DNA of 64,000 nt. Origin: Paenibacillus sp. PastM-3. Its GTDB lineage: Bacteria; Bacillota; Bacilli; Paenibacillales; Paenibacillaceae. The position numbers and the translations under genes are program-made. Below the pieces are notes generated by a model, which was not told where the DNA came from, ran no database searches, and saw only the letters and a list, made by a program, of their open reading frames with translations. Of the stretch, positions 33,790 through 41,516 are shown piece after piece. How positions within the stretch are numbered: position 1 is the stretch's first letter; each line of letters opens with the position of its first letter. The stretch covers positions 62,001-126,000 of the forward strand of contig NZ_JARXXP010000010.1 in NCBI RefSeq assembly GCF_029893965.1. Reading direction: 5' to 3'.

Positions 33790-35208
33790 CTAAATGCCTT
33801 TAATCACCGCCATCGGTTTGCACTTGGCTACAACATCGGCCAGCCCTGCCCCTGTGATGCTGTCAATAATCTGATCCACATCCTTGTAGGCCTGCGGGCA
33901 TTCATCGAGAATCGTCTCCAGGGAACGGTGGTTAACGATAATCTCCTCGTCGGTCCCCACCCGCAGCGACTGGCTGAATTCATCCACGCTCACCGCCAGC
34001 CGGGTTGCTCTTCTTGAACGTACCCGGCCGGCACCATGGCAGATGGAATAGAAGTTCTTCAGGCCCTCCTCGCGGCCGAGCATAATGTAAGACGAGGTAC
34101 CCATGGAGCCGGGAATGAGCGCCGGATGCCCGGTAGCTTTGTACGCCGGCGTGTTCAGAAAATGCCCCGGCGGCAGCGCCCGTGTAGCCCCTTTACGGTG
34201 CACCAGCATCGGCTGGCCGCGATGGAACTCTTTTAACGCATAGTTATGCATCAGGTCATACAGCACCGGCATTTCGAACTGCGGCCCGTACAGCTCCCGG
34301 AAGCCCTCCTGCACCCCGAACGCAATCATATGCCGGTTCGTCACGGCAAAGTTCAGCGCAGAGTACATCAGATTCAGGTAGGTCTGGCCCTCGCGGCTGC
34401 TGATCGGCGCATAATTCAGGTTCGGATCGGGGTTCGTTACACCCCAGAGATGCATCGCTTCCTTGATCGTTTTTGTATGTTCACGGCCAACCATCGCCCC
34501 CCATGCACGCGAGCCGGAATGGATCATGACAACAACACCGCCGTCGAAGAGCCCCCACTCTGCCGCCAGCTCCTTATGCTCCTCGGCAATTTCCAGATAC
34601 TGAATCTCGCAAAAATGATTACCGCTCCCCAGGGTTCCGAGCTGGCCGTGGGCGTTTTTGCGGATTTTGGGGGGCAGATTTTCCAGTGCAGTATGGTCAT
34701 AGCGGAAGTTACTCTCCTCCACATGGGTGATCCATTGCGGGGAAGGGATATATTTTTCCGGCAGACCGTTCAGGCCGCTTCGTACAATCTCCATAATATC
34801 AATGTCGGCATAATTGCTGTTGACCCGCTCGTTCGTAGGCACATATTTTTCGATCGCTTCGATCAGTCTGCGGCGGACCTCCTTATCCTGCAGATCCCGC
34901 TTATGCAGCGGCGTCGTATGCACGCGCATCCCGCAGCCAATATCCGAACCGACAATTGAAGGCGAGACCATCCCGTCCTTCATGTTCCACACCGCCGTTG
35001 TGCCGATGCAGGTTCCCACACCGACATGCGCATCCGGAGTATAAGCCATATATTTATTGCGTGGAATCCGCAGATTGTTGTCAGCCATCTCGAATACCTT
35101 GTCTTCAAAAGACTCGTAGATCTCCTGATTGGCGAACACATGCAGCGACCCGTGCGGGAGCTCCAGCTCATAGTGGTTGCTGCCGTGCGATTTGGTGTTT
35201 CTGTTCAT
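33790..35208 (-). CDS. rtcB: RtcB-family RNA ligase
   Basis: A 472-aa protein of the RtcB family, which joins 2',3'-cyclic phosphate or 3'-phosphate RNA ends to 5'-OH ends using GTP and Mn. Metal and guanylylation residues are visible: DAHVGVGTCIGT, GSDIGCGMRV (Cys), LGSGNHFCEIQ (His), MIHSGSRAWG (His) and HRKGATRALPPG. PGSMGTSSYIM and the guanylylated His in CHGAGRVRSRR complete the set. ACAGGAGGAG precedes the ATG. No archease gene is next to it. A separate RNA end-processing operon lies about 9 kb away in this window. Confidence 0.95.
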   Translation of the reverse strand: MNRNTKSHGSNHYELELPHGSLHVFANQEIYESFEDKVFEMADNNLRIPRNKYMAYTPDAHVGVGTCIGTTAVWNMKDGMVSPSIVGSDIGCGMRVHTTPLHKRDLQDKEVRRRLIEAIEKYVPTNERVNSNYADIDIMEIVRSGLNGLPEKYIPSPQWITHVEESNFRYDHTALENLPPKIRKNAHGQLGTLGSGNHFCEIQYLEIAEEHKELAAEWGLFDGGVVVMIHSGSRAWGAMVGREHTKTIKEAMHLWGVTNPDPNLNYAPISSREGQTYLNLMYSALNFAVTNRHMIAFGVQEGFRELYGPQFEMPVLYDLMHNYALKEFHRGQPMLVHRKGATRALPPGHFLNTPAYKATGHPALIPGSMGTSSYIMLGREEGLKNFYSICHGAGRVRSRRATRLAVSVDEFSQSLRVGTDEEIIVNHRSLETILDECPQAYKDVDQIIDSITGAGLADVVAKCKPMAVIKGI

Positions 35209-35237
35209 TGTTACTCCTCCTGTAGTTTTGTCTATAT

Positions 35238-35312
35238 AAAAAAGCTGCCGGCCTGCGCCGTCTCTGCTCTACCTGTAACCAGGCATAGCGAAACCTTGCG
35301 CAATCCGGCAGC
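35238..35312 (-). terminator. Long-stem terminator upstream of rtcB
   Basis: Minus strand GCTGCCGGATTGCGC pairs with GCGCAGGCCGGCAGC across a 40-nt loop, followed by TTTTTT. It lies 50 bp after the stop of the low-complexity ORF and suggests that ORF is transcribed separately from rtcB. Confidence 0.6.
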
Positions 35313-35361
35313 CCTCATTCAACGTCTAGTGCTGCAGCACGGCTATGCCGTGTTGCGGTAG

Positions 35362-35805
35362 CTATAGACCAGACCTGTACCTCTGCCCCGTGTGAGAGGG
35401 AGAGCAGGCGGGATGAGATGGGTAACAGCCGGATGGATAGAGCCCGCGCTCCCCGCTCTGCCGTCTGAATGCGGCAAAACGGAAGGACTGCGGGTAGAGG
35501 CCTGGCTCGAGATCGGATGCCGGGTTTAGAGCCGGAGCTGGCGTTAGAGCTGGCGTTATGTCTAAAACTGGATCGGATTCCGGGGTTATAGCTAGAACCG
35601 TATCTGGAGCTGTATCTAACGGGTCTGATTTCAGCGCCAAACCTAGAGCTGGATCTAGAAATAGATCGGATTTCAAAGCCAAAATTAGAGCTGGAGCTGA
35701 TTGCGGAGCCGGATCTTGTTCTTTGCCCACACCTGTGCCCGGCTGTATGCCCAGCCCTGCTGTCCGCTCTAAGTGCTGCTCATTCCATCTGATTAGTTTG
35801 CTCAT
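35362..35805 (-). CDS. 147-aa low-complexity ORF with internal degenerate repeats
   Basis: The start MSKLIRWNEQHLERTAGLG follows a strong AAAGGAGAG, so translation initiation looks genuine. From about residue 38 to 100 the protein is built of a degenerate 14-aa repeat (LALKSD, LALKSD, LAITPESD units separated by D/P/A-rich stretches), reflecting a 42-bp DNA repeat. The C-terminal 40 residues are Ser/Arg/Tyr-rich. No signal or domain is seen. It could be a fast-evolving repeat protein or a decayed gene whose first 25 codons are original. Its upstream region is the 52-bp repeat array. Confidence 0.5.
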   Translation of the reverse strand: MSKLIRWNEQHLERTAGLGIQPGTGVGKEQDPAPQSAPALILALKSDLFLDPALGLALKSDPLDTAPDTVLAITPESDPVLDITPALTPAPALNPASDLEPGLYPQSFRFAAFRRQSGERGLYPSGCYPSHPACSPSHTGQRYRSGL

Positions 35806-35899
35806 TCTTCTCTCTCCTTTCAGGGGGGAATAAGGTGCTGGCTAGGAGCGGGTTCAAAGCGATTTTTCCCTTTGATTTCAACATTGGGCCCGCTCGTGC

Positions 35900-36184
35900 C
35901 TCAATCAAAGGGATTTTTTTCCTTATTTCGGCGCTATAGCCCAAGTTTCAGTTCGATTAGTGGGATTTTTCCCCTTATTTCGGTACTTTGGCCCAAGTTT
36001 CAGTTCGATTAGTGGGATTTTTCCCCTTATTTCGGCGCTATAGCCCAAGTTTCAGTTCGATTAGTGGGATTTTTCCCCTTATTTCGGTACTTTGGCTCAG
36101 GTTGCAGTACGATTAGGGGCATTTTTCCCCTTATTTCGGCGCTATGGCTCAGGTTTCAGTACGATTAGGGGGATTCTCTCCTCT
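35900..36184. repeat. Tandem array of a 52-bp unit (about 5.5 copies) with 104-bp alternation
   Basis: Copies start at 35900, 35952, 36004, 36056, 36108 and 36160 (last partial). The unit core is GGGATTTTTCCCCTTATTTC, and each copy then carries either CGGCGCTATAGCCC or CGGTACTTTGGCCC/CTC. These two versions alternate strictly, so the true period is 104 bp. A degenerate copy precedes the array near 35848. Copies 2-4 are almost identical. There are no open frames and no spacers, and the array occupies most of the 520-bp gap between the low-complexity ORF and the 47-aa gene. Confidence 0.95.
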
Positions 36185-36263
36185 AACCTTGCCTGCCATA
36201 CGTCTAAGAACAACAAAAAGGCTGCGTCGCACCGCCCCTCTCTCCGCCCCCTTCACAAGGTCA

Positions 36264-36291
36264 AAGAAAAAGGCTGCGGTGCACGCAGCCT
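36264..36291 (-). terminator. Intrinsic terminator of the 47-aa gene
   Basis: Minus strand AGGCTGCG-TGCAC-CGCAGCCT followed by TTTTCTTT. It lies 36 bp downstream of the small ORF's stop. Confidence 0.85.
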
Positions 36292-36326
36292 GAAATCCCG
36301 GTATTGCCATAGATTTGGCGGCAGAA

Positions 36327-36470
36327 TCAGATCTGCCTGACCCAAGGCAAGGGAGTGCTGCGTGAATCCTGAGTTTCCTCAGAATAGGAATATGCCGGAC
36401 GTGCGAAAGGCATCGTTAGCTCACGGTCAAATAATTGGCGAACGTGTTCATCCCTGTTCAATGTCTGCAT
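36327..36470 (-). CDS. 47-aa orphan small protein
   Basis: The product starts MQTLNRDEHVRQLFDRELTM and ends PLPWVRQI. It is soluble, with an amphipathic N-terminal helix and a Pro/Tyr/Ser-rich C-terminal half, and has no Cys or signal peptide. The ATG follows GGGAGGAGCAGGAACA. A TTGACA promoter lies about 45 bp upstream of it and a hairpin terminator 36 bp after the stop, so it is a complete transcription unit. I do not recognise the family. Confidence 0.75.
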   Translation of the reverse strand: MQTLNRDEHVRQLFDRELTMPFARPAYSYSEETQDSRSTPLPWVRQI

Positions 36471-36514
36471 TGTTCCTGCTCCTCCCTATGCCATCTGCGG
36501 CGTAAATTTGTAGC

Positions 36515-36544
36515 CAGCTTACCATGGTTTTCCAGAAGTTGTCA
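36515..36544 (-). promoter_or_regulatory. Sigma-A promoter of the 47-aa gene
   Basis: Minus strand TTGACA, 18-nt spacer, TAAGCT. The -10 ends 45 nt before the ATG. The -35 is consensus. The rest of 36545-36692 shows nothing recognisable. Confidence 0.75.
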
Positions 36545-36692
36545 ACCTCAAGAATGGTTAGTACCCATCAATATCGTAAGCCTGCTGATACTTTTCCCCA
36601 TACTTCTAACTACTACAGCATTTAAACCACCCGTTCGTTCCCGGGCTGAGCTGGAAACGGCAATTCTGCACTAGCCTCTTAGCTCCGATCAC

Positions 36693-37520
36693 CTAGCCCT
36701 GCCCGGCACCCGTTCGCGGCAATCCCCGCAAAGTCTTCGGCAGGGGATTAGGTACAGCCCTGTCATCCAGCGGCTCGTTGTCCCCGAACAGATCCGGGTT
36801 CCCGGCCAGCATGCCGCTTATGATGTCTGTAGTCTCCGCTGCCCCGCAGATCATGACAGGAGCAGCGCCGAAATGCCCCTTGCGCAGCGCTCCGCCGTCC
36901 TCCAGCACATGCTCCACCTTCCAGAAATGCTGGGACCACGACAGCCCGCAGTGTCTGCGCGACGGTACAGGGATCTCGGATCCGTCCGGCGTAATCGTGT
37001 ACAGCTGCTCCGGTTCATCGGTCATTCTGCCCGGAATGTCCACCCATTCCTCAATGCCGTGTATGAACGTGTTCCGCCGCAGATCCACGCCAAGCAGCAT
37101 GATCTCCGCCTTCCGGTCCAGCAGCTTGCCGTAGACTGATCCGCGGGCACAGGGAGTATCCCAGCGGTGATCCCCGGCGGTAAAAGCTTCGGCATCCCGC
37201 CCAAGGGCAGCCACCGAGTGGGTCGGATGCCAGGAACGGATAACGCCCGGACGCCCCCGGAACAGCTCGGGCAGAATTCCTACGCAGGATGGTGAGTCCT
37301 GGACGGAGAAGCGCGGATTCGCCGCATCAATATACGACCAGGTATGTGTAGGCAGGACAAGCAGCCCGTCCTTCATATATTCGGACAGCACATCCAGCAC
37401 GGTATCTGCGCCGCCTTCTACGGGTCCAATGCTTTTTAATGAGGAATGGACCAGCAGCGTTCCTTGGGGATTAATATGAAGCTCCTTCAGCTGTTCGAGC
37501 AGGCTGGCTTTCGTATACAT
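36693..37520 (-). CDS. AAC(3)-family (aminoglycoside 3-N-acetyltransferase-like) acyltransferase
   Basis: A 275-aa protein of the Antibiotic_NAT family. TLLVHSSLKSIGPVEGGADT is the N-terminal signature, VLPTHTWSYID and IRSWHPTHSVAALG (catalytic-site His) follow, and GSVYGKLLDRKAEIMLLGVD and THIHG-like NTFIHGIEEW complete the pattern. Family members acetylate the 3-amino group of 2-deoxystreptamine aminoglycosides. Chromosomal YokD-like members such as this may have other substrates, so resistance should not be assumed. It is divergent from the ring-cleaving dioxygenase across a 241-bp regulatory gap. Confidence 0.92.
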   Translation of the reverse strand: MYTKASLLEQLKELHINPQGTLLVHSSLKSIGPVEGGADTVLDVLSEYMKDGLLVLPTHTWSYIDAANPRFSVQDSPSCVGILPELFRGRPGVIRSWHPTHSVAALGRDAEAFTAGDHRWDTPCARGSVYGKLLDRKAEIMLLGVDLRRNTFIHGIEEWVDIPGRMTDEPEQLYTITPDGSEIPVPSRRHCGLSWSQHFWKVEHVLEDGGALRKGHFGAAPVMICGAAETTDIISGMLAGNPDLFGDNEPLDDRAVPNPLPKTLRGLPRTGAGQG

Positions 37521-37571
37521 TGCAGTACTCTCCTTTTTACGGTCGATATGTAGTTTTCACTTGCAATTCAA

Positions 37572-37602
37572 TTAACTAACTATTAAAATTATAGTAACTT
37601 AA
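37572..37602. promoter_or_regulatory. Imperfect palindrome, candidate MarR-type operator
   Basis: TTAACTAACTAT and ATAGTAACTTAA are inverted copies (10 of 12 positions) around a 7-nt AT-rich centre, in the gap shared by the AAC(3)-like and dioxygenase genes. A further ACTATTAA half-site lies near 37611. MhqR-type MarR repressors control such dioxygenases in Bacillus, but this sequence is not their known site. Confidence 0.45.
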
Positions 37603-37761
37603 ATAAATTCACTATTAAGCCAATATTGACCCTGCAACATTTTGTCAATAATGAAAAAAGCATTTGTGAATCTTGTCTATTCCAGTTGTCCCTTCACTCA
37701 CAATATTCAAAAAATACGCTTACACCATTCCATAACATCACAAACCCGAGGAGGATCTACC

Positions 37762-38748
37762 ATGAGTTTAACATTAAAAGGCCTTCACCATGTATCCGCC
37801 ATTACAGCCAAAGCTCCAGAAAACTACAAATTCTACACTGAAGTGCTAGGACTCCGGCTGATCAAAAAAACAGTCAATCAGGATGACATCTCCGTCTATC
37901 ACCTGTTCTACGGCGATGAAGCCGGTAATCCGGGGACAGAGCTGACCTTCTTTGAGCTTCCGAACGCCGGACGCAACCGGGACGGCAATAACAGCATCTC
38001 CGCACTGTCGCTGCGTGTACCGGACGACAAGGCGCTGGATTACTGGAAAGAACGGTTTACAGCCTTCAATGTAGACCACGACAGCACAATCGCTGACCGC
38101 GGCGGCCGCCTTACCCTTGGCTTCCGCGACCATGAAGGCCAGCGCTTTCTGCTGGTCTCCGACCAGAACAACCAGGGAGTTGCCGGCGGCAAGCCATGGC
38201 CGGCCAGTCCGGTGCCGGCGGAATACGGAATCACCGGCCTTGGTCCGGCTCACCTGACAGTCGAGGACGCCGAGCCGACAACGCTCGTCCTGCACGATCT
38301 AATGGGCTTCCGCCGCAAAGGAAGCTATCCTTCACCGGTGGCCGGACAGCCGGACATTGTCGTATTTGAAACCGGCGAGGGCGGCTCCGGTGCTGAAGTG
38401 CATCTGGAGGAGCGCAGCGATCTGCCGCAGGAGCGCCTGGGCCGGGGCGGTGTGCACCACGTTGCCTTCCGGGTGGATAATGAGACAGAACTAAAACTAT
38501 GGATCGAGCGTATCCGCACCGTCCAGCTGCCCAATTCCGGCTTTGTGGACCGCTTTTACTTCCGGTCCCTCTACTTCCGGGAGCCGAACGGCATCCTGTT
38601 CGAGCTGGCTACGGACGGCCCCGGCTTCGCGACCGATGAGCCGCTGGAGCATCTCGGCGAATCCCTTGCCCTGCCTCCATTCCTGGAAGCGAAACGGGAG
38701 CAGATCGAAGCTTACCTCAAGCCGCTGGATACCCGCCAGCAATCCTGA
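37762..38748 (+). CDS. Ring-cleaving dioxygenase (VOC family, MhqA/MhqO-like)
   Basis: A 328-aa protein with two vicinal-oxygen-chelate modules. LKGLHHVSAITAKAPENYKF and YTEVLGLRLIKKTVNQDD open module one with its metal His. GLGPAHLTVEDAEPTTLVLH and GVHHVAFRVDNETEL belong to module two, and the final metal ligand is in EPNGILFELATDGPGF. The order matches Bacillus MhqA/E/O, which degrade hydroquinone-type compounds formed in quinone stress. ATG at 37762 has GAGGAGGATC upstream. Longer upstream frames lack a ribosome binding site. An operator-like palindrome lies upstream. Confidence 0.92.
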   Translation: MSLTLKGLHHVSAITAKAPENYKFYTEVLGLRLIKKTVNQDDISVYHLFYGDEAGNPGTELTFFELPNAGRNRDGNNSISALSLRVPDDKALDYWKERFTAFNVDHDSTIADRGGRLTLGFRDHEGQRFLLVSDQNNQGVAGGKPWPASPVPAEYGITGLGPAHLTVEDAEPTTLVLHDLMGFRRKGSYPSPVAGQPDIVVFETGEGGSGAEVHLEERSDLPQERLGRGGVHHVAFRVDNETELKLWIERIRTVQLPNSGFVDRFYFRSLYFREPNGILFELATDGPGFATDEPLEHLGESLALPPFLEAKREQIEAYLKPLDTRQQS

Positions 38749-38780
38749 GTCAAACAACCTTTATGCACTATCCCAGCCCA

Positions 38781-38818
38781 AACAGCTGCGTTCCGCACAG
38801 GAACGCAGCTGTTTCTAT
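38781..38818 (+). terminator. Terminator between convergent dioxygenase and stalk-domain genes
   Basis: AACAGCTGCGTTCC-GCACA-GGAACGCAGCTGTT followed by TCTATTT: a 14-bp perfect stem that may serve both strands. Confidence 0.87.
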
Positions 38819-38840
38819 TTGCACTTGTTCCCGGAGGCCC

Positions 38841-39530
38841 TCAGCTCTCCGACCAGGTAATGGTAAAGATATTAAATCCGGGACGCGCCGTAGACGGCTT
38901 GCCTGTAATCGAGACCGGACTTGTGCCGCCCAGCCGGCCGGTAATTTTCACCGTTGTTGCCGACACGGTCTGCGAGGCATTGTCCAGCCGTTTGATTTTG
39001 GCATATTCACTGTATACGAAGCCCATCGTCTCCAGCGATTCCTGTGTGGAGTAACTGAAAGCAGCCTTCTTCACGCCGCCCGAATCCGTATCCAGTGTCG
39101 TTGCGATGATAGCATCACTCGGTATCGGAAAATCCTGCGGCAGGTTGACCGGCCGCATCGTGCTCTCCACAGGCGCAGCAGTGCCTGAACCTGAGCCAGA
39201 TCCAGCTCCAGAGCCGTTGGAGGCTCCCGCATCCGCACCGATGCCGATCCGGACTTTATAATTTACAGCATCATAGGTAATCGGCACATCCAGCGCCTCC
39301 GCAACCGAGCGGACCGGCAAATACGTAAGGCCCTCGTACGTAATCGGCCTTAAGGTTTTGCCGTTGCCGTCTCTCAGCCAGTATGGCGTGCCGTCAACAA
39401 CGACTCCAATGCTGTTGTTCAGATAGGCCTTGATCTCCTGAAGCTTGGCTCCGGCGTATACACCGGCTGAACCGGTCAGCGCCATACCGGCGGCAACCGC
39501 GGCAACCAGCCATTTTTTGTTCATTTTCAT
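38841..39530 (-). CDS. Secreted protein with copper amine oxidase N-terminal (stalk) domain
   Basis: A 229-aa exported protein. Signal peptide residues 1-26 (KKWLVAAVAAGMALTGSAG) are followed by a stalk-type domain (about 35-98): IGVVVDGTPYWLRDGNG, GLTYLPVRSVAEALDVPITY, NYKVRIGI. A Gly/Ser linker leads to a C-terminal domain (about 125-229) with DFPIPSDAIIATT and FTITWSES that I do not recognise. Stalk domains are common in Paenibacillus cell-surface proteins. The ATG at 39530 follows GGGGGAGG. An upstream frame to 39596 would bury the signal peptide. Confidence 0.88.
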   Translation of the reverse strand: MKMNKKWLVAAVAAGMALTGSAGVYAGAKLQEIKAYLNNSIGVVVDGTPYWLRDGNGKTLRPITYEGLTYLPVRSVAEALDVPITYDAVNYKVRIGIGADAGASNGSGAGSGSGSGTAAPVESTMRPVNLPQDFPIPSDAIIATTLDTDSGGVKKAAFSYSTQESLETMGFVYSEYAKIKRLDNASQTVSATTVKITGRLGGTSPVSITGKPSTARPGFNIFTITWSES

Positions 39531-39661
39531 AAAAAATCCTCCCCCGTATATTAGGTTAATGTGGAAATAAATACTGTGTCCTAATATATTTAACACCCGA
39601 AGAAGCCTTCCAACCTTTCACCTGGGTAAAACACCCGCCGTTACCGCCACCATGCCGCTTT

Positions 39662-40345
39662 TTACTTAACAATATCCAGCAGCTCCGACAGCTCACGGAT
39701 TTCATAGGTCGGCTCCACACCGGCACTGTTAGTCTTCCTTAAAGGATTGAACCAGCAGGTATCAATTCCGTAATTAACCCCGCCGCGGATATCGGAGGTC
39801 AGTGAATCACCCACAATCAGCACCCTGCTTTTATCGGAAATGCCCAGCTTGTCAAAAGCATAATCAAAGATCCCGGCCGCCGGCTTCTGATAACCCGCTT
39901 CCTCCGAAATAATGATCTGCTCAAAGGTGCCCGCAAGCGGCGAGCCCTTGATTCTCGACAGCTGCACATCCTTGATTCCGTTCGTAATAATCGCCAGCCT
40001 GCAGCCTTCAAGCGCCCCGCACAGCTCTACCGCCCCCTGGATCAGAAACGTGCCTTCCCCCAGAAAACGCAAATAAGCCTCGCTGAATTCCTCCGGATTG
40101 TATTCCAGCTTATGCCGGACAAACAGCCGGTTAAAACGCTCCACCCGCAGCGCAGCAGAGGTAATCCGCCCCGCCTCCAGATCGGCCCACAGCGCATGGT
40201 TAATCTCCTGATAGCTCGCAGCATACTCCTCTGCTCCAGCCGGCAGCCCGAAGTGGGTGAACACATTCAGAAACGCCTGCCCTTCAGCCATTCCATAATC
40301 AAACAGCGTATCGTCAGCATCAAACAGAATTACGTCATATTTCAT
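39662..40345 (-). CDS. HAD-family phosphatase, YjjG-type (noncanonical pyrimidine nucleotidase-like)
   Basis: A 227-aa HAD hydrolase. Motif I is VILFDADDTLFDY (nucleophile D9, acid D11). Motif II is LAIITNG, motif III includes K of AGYQKP, and motif IV is VLIVGDSLTSDIRGG. The cap sits between motifs I and II (C1 type). The layout and spacing resemble YjjG/YfnB, which dephosphorylate nucleotides such as dUMP or noncanonical pyrimidines. I chose the ATG at 40345, with GGAGG 6 nt upstream. It is divergent from the TagO-like gene. Confidence 0.9.
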   Translation of the reverse strand: MKYDVILFDADDTLFDYGMAEGQAFLNVFTHFGLPAGAEEYAASYQEINHALWADLEAGRITSAALRVERFNRLFVRHKLEYNPEEFSEAYLRFLGEGTFLIQGAVELCGALEGCRLAIITNGIKDVQLSRIKGSPLAGTFEQIIISEEAGYQKPAAGIFDYAFDKLGISDKSRVLIVGDSLTSDIRGGVNYGIDTCWFNPLRKTNSAGVEPTYEIRELSELLDIVK

Positions 40346-40371
40346 CATCCGCCTCCAAAATGGTTGTACAA

Positions 40372-40401
40372 TCGACAAGGTATTGCACTCTGAGATATAA
40401 T
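40372..40401 (+). promoter_or_regulatory. Sigma-A promoter of the TagO-like gene
   Basis: TCGACA, 18-nt spacer, TATAAT. The -10 is consensus and the -35 has one mismatch. It lies 69 nt before the GTG at 40471. Confidence 0.75.
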
Positions 40402-40470
40402 CTAGACAGCCCTGCTCATAAGACAATTTATCGTGGAACATCTTAAGCTTATCCTTCAAAAAAATCAACG

Positions 40471-41442
40471 GTGGTGATTGTCATTTTTTACGTTTTGGCG
40501 TTTCTGGTATCATTTTGTATCGTTTATCTGCTCATTCCTCCGCTCGGCAGGCTTGCGTTCCGGCTTGATTTTGTGGACAGGCCCCGGGAGGATGTGGAGC
40601 GCAAAATCCATAGGGAGCCTATCCCCCTGACAGCCAGTTATGCAATATTCATCGGTTTTTTCATTACATATCTGCTGTTTACTCGTGATTTCTCGCTGGA
40701 GACGCTCGCCCTCTTCATCGGCGGGGTGCTTCTGCTCACTATAGGTACTATTGATGACTGGTACAAAACCAAAGGCAAGGACTTTCCGGCCCTGCCCAAG
40801 TTCATCGTCCAGATTGCAGCGGCCATTCTTGTCTTCCTGTCCGGTAATGCCTTCACCGGCTTCATCAATCCGTTCTCGGGAGATTATGTTTCCCTGCCGT
40901 TCATCCTGCAGTTCATTCTGACGATCATCTGGATCTTTGGTGTGACTACAGTAATTAACTTCTCTGACGGTATGGACGGGCTGGCCGGCGGGCTTACGGC
41001 AATTTCAGCCGTTACACTTTTCATCGTCGCGCTCACCAAAGGCCAGTCTGCATCTGCCATCATGGCCATTTCCCTGGTCGGCGTCACACTGGCATACCTG
41101 CGCTTCAATAAGGCACCAGCCAAAATCTTCATGGGCGATGCCGGCGCTACCTTCATGGGCTTCATTCTGGCGGTCATCGCGCTGGACGGGGCGTTCAAGC
41201 AGGCTACGGTGCTGTCCCTGTTCATCCCGATCCTGGCGCTCGGCGTGCCGATCTTCGACAATCTGTTTGTCGTGATCAAGCGGTTCCTTCAGGGCAAAGC
41301 GATTTATCAGGCCGATGCCAGCCAGGTGCACTACCGGCTGCTCAAGGCCGGCCTGAACCAGAAGCAGGTCGTTGCCGTGCTCTATCTGGTCAGCGTCTGC
41401 CTGTCGCTGTCATCGATCATTCTGTTGCTGATCGAAACATAA
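40471..41442 (+). CDS. MraY/WecA/TagO-family polyprenyl-phosphate sugar-1-phosphate transferase, divergent
   Basis: A 323-aa membrane enzyme with about 10-11 helices. The cytoplasmic Asp motifs are present: TIGTIDDWYKTKG, VINFSDGMDGLAGG, and FMGDAGATFMGF, as in TagO. Two usual motifs are altered. The region after KIHREPIP reads LTASYAIF in place of the common RxGGxAI, and the HIHHRLL loop reads SQVHYRLL. TagO makes undecaprenyl-PP-GlcNAc for wall teichoic acid or other glycans. Start is uncertain: two adjacent GTG codons without a clear ribosome binding site. A terminator follows. Confidence 0.85.
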   Translation: MVIVIFYVLAFLVSFCIVYLLIPPLGRLAFRLDFVDRPREDVERKIHREPIPLTASYAIFIGFFITYLLFTRDFSLETLALFIGGVLLLTIGTIDDWYKTKGKDFPALPKFIVQIAAAILVFLSGNAFTGFINPFSGDYVSLPFILQFILTIIWIFGVTTVINFSDGMDGLAGGLTAISAVTLFIVALTKGQSASAIMAISLVGVTLAYLRFNKAPAKIFMGDAGATFMGFILAVIALDGAFKQATVLSLFIPILALGVPIFDNLFVVIKRFLQGKAIYQADASQVHYRLLKAGLNQKQVVAVLYLVSVCLSLSSIILLLIET

Positions 41443-41474
41443 CGGACTTTGCAGCAGCGTGCTGCCCCAAACTG

Positions 41475-41513
41475 CAACACCTCCTTCACTAATGTGAGGG
41501 AGGTGTTGTTTTG
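41475..41513 (+). terminator. Intrinsic terminator of the TagO-like gene
   Basis: CAACACCTCC pairs with GGAGGTGTTG around a loop containing a small TCAC/GTGA stem, followed by TTTTG. It ends 4 bp before the convergent glycosylase gene. Confidence 0.87.
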
Positions 41514-41516
41514 CCT

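Noticed and set aside
35900..36184. Tandem array considered as a CRISPR
   Set aside because: Units are contiguous 52-bp copies without unique spacers, and no cas genes are nearby.
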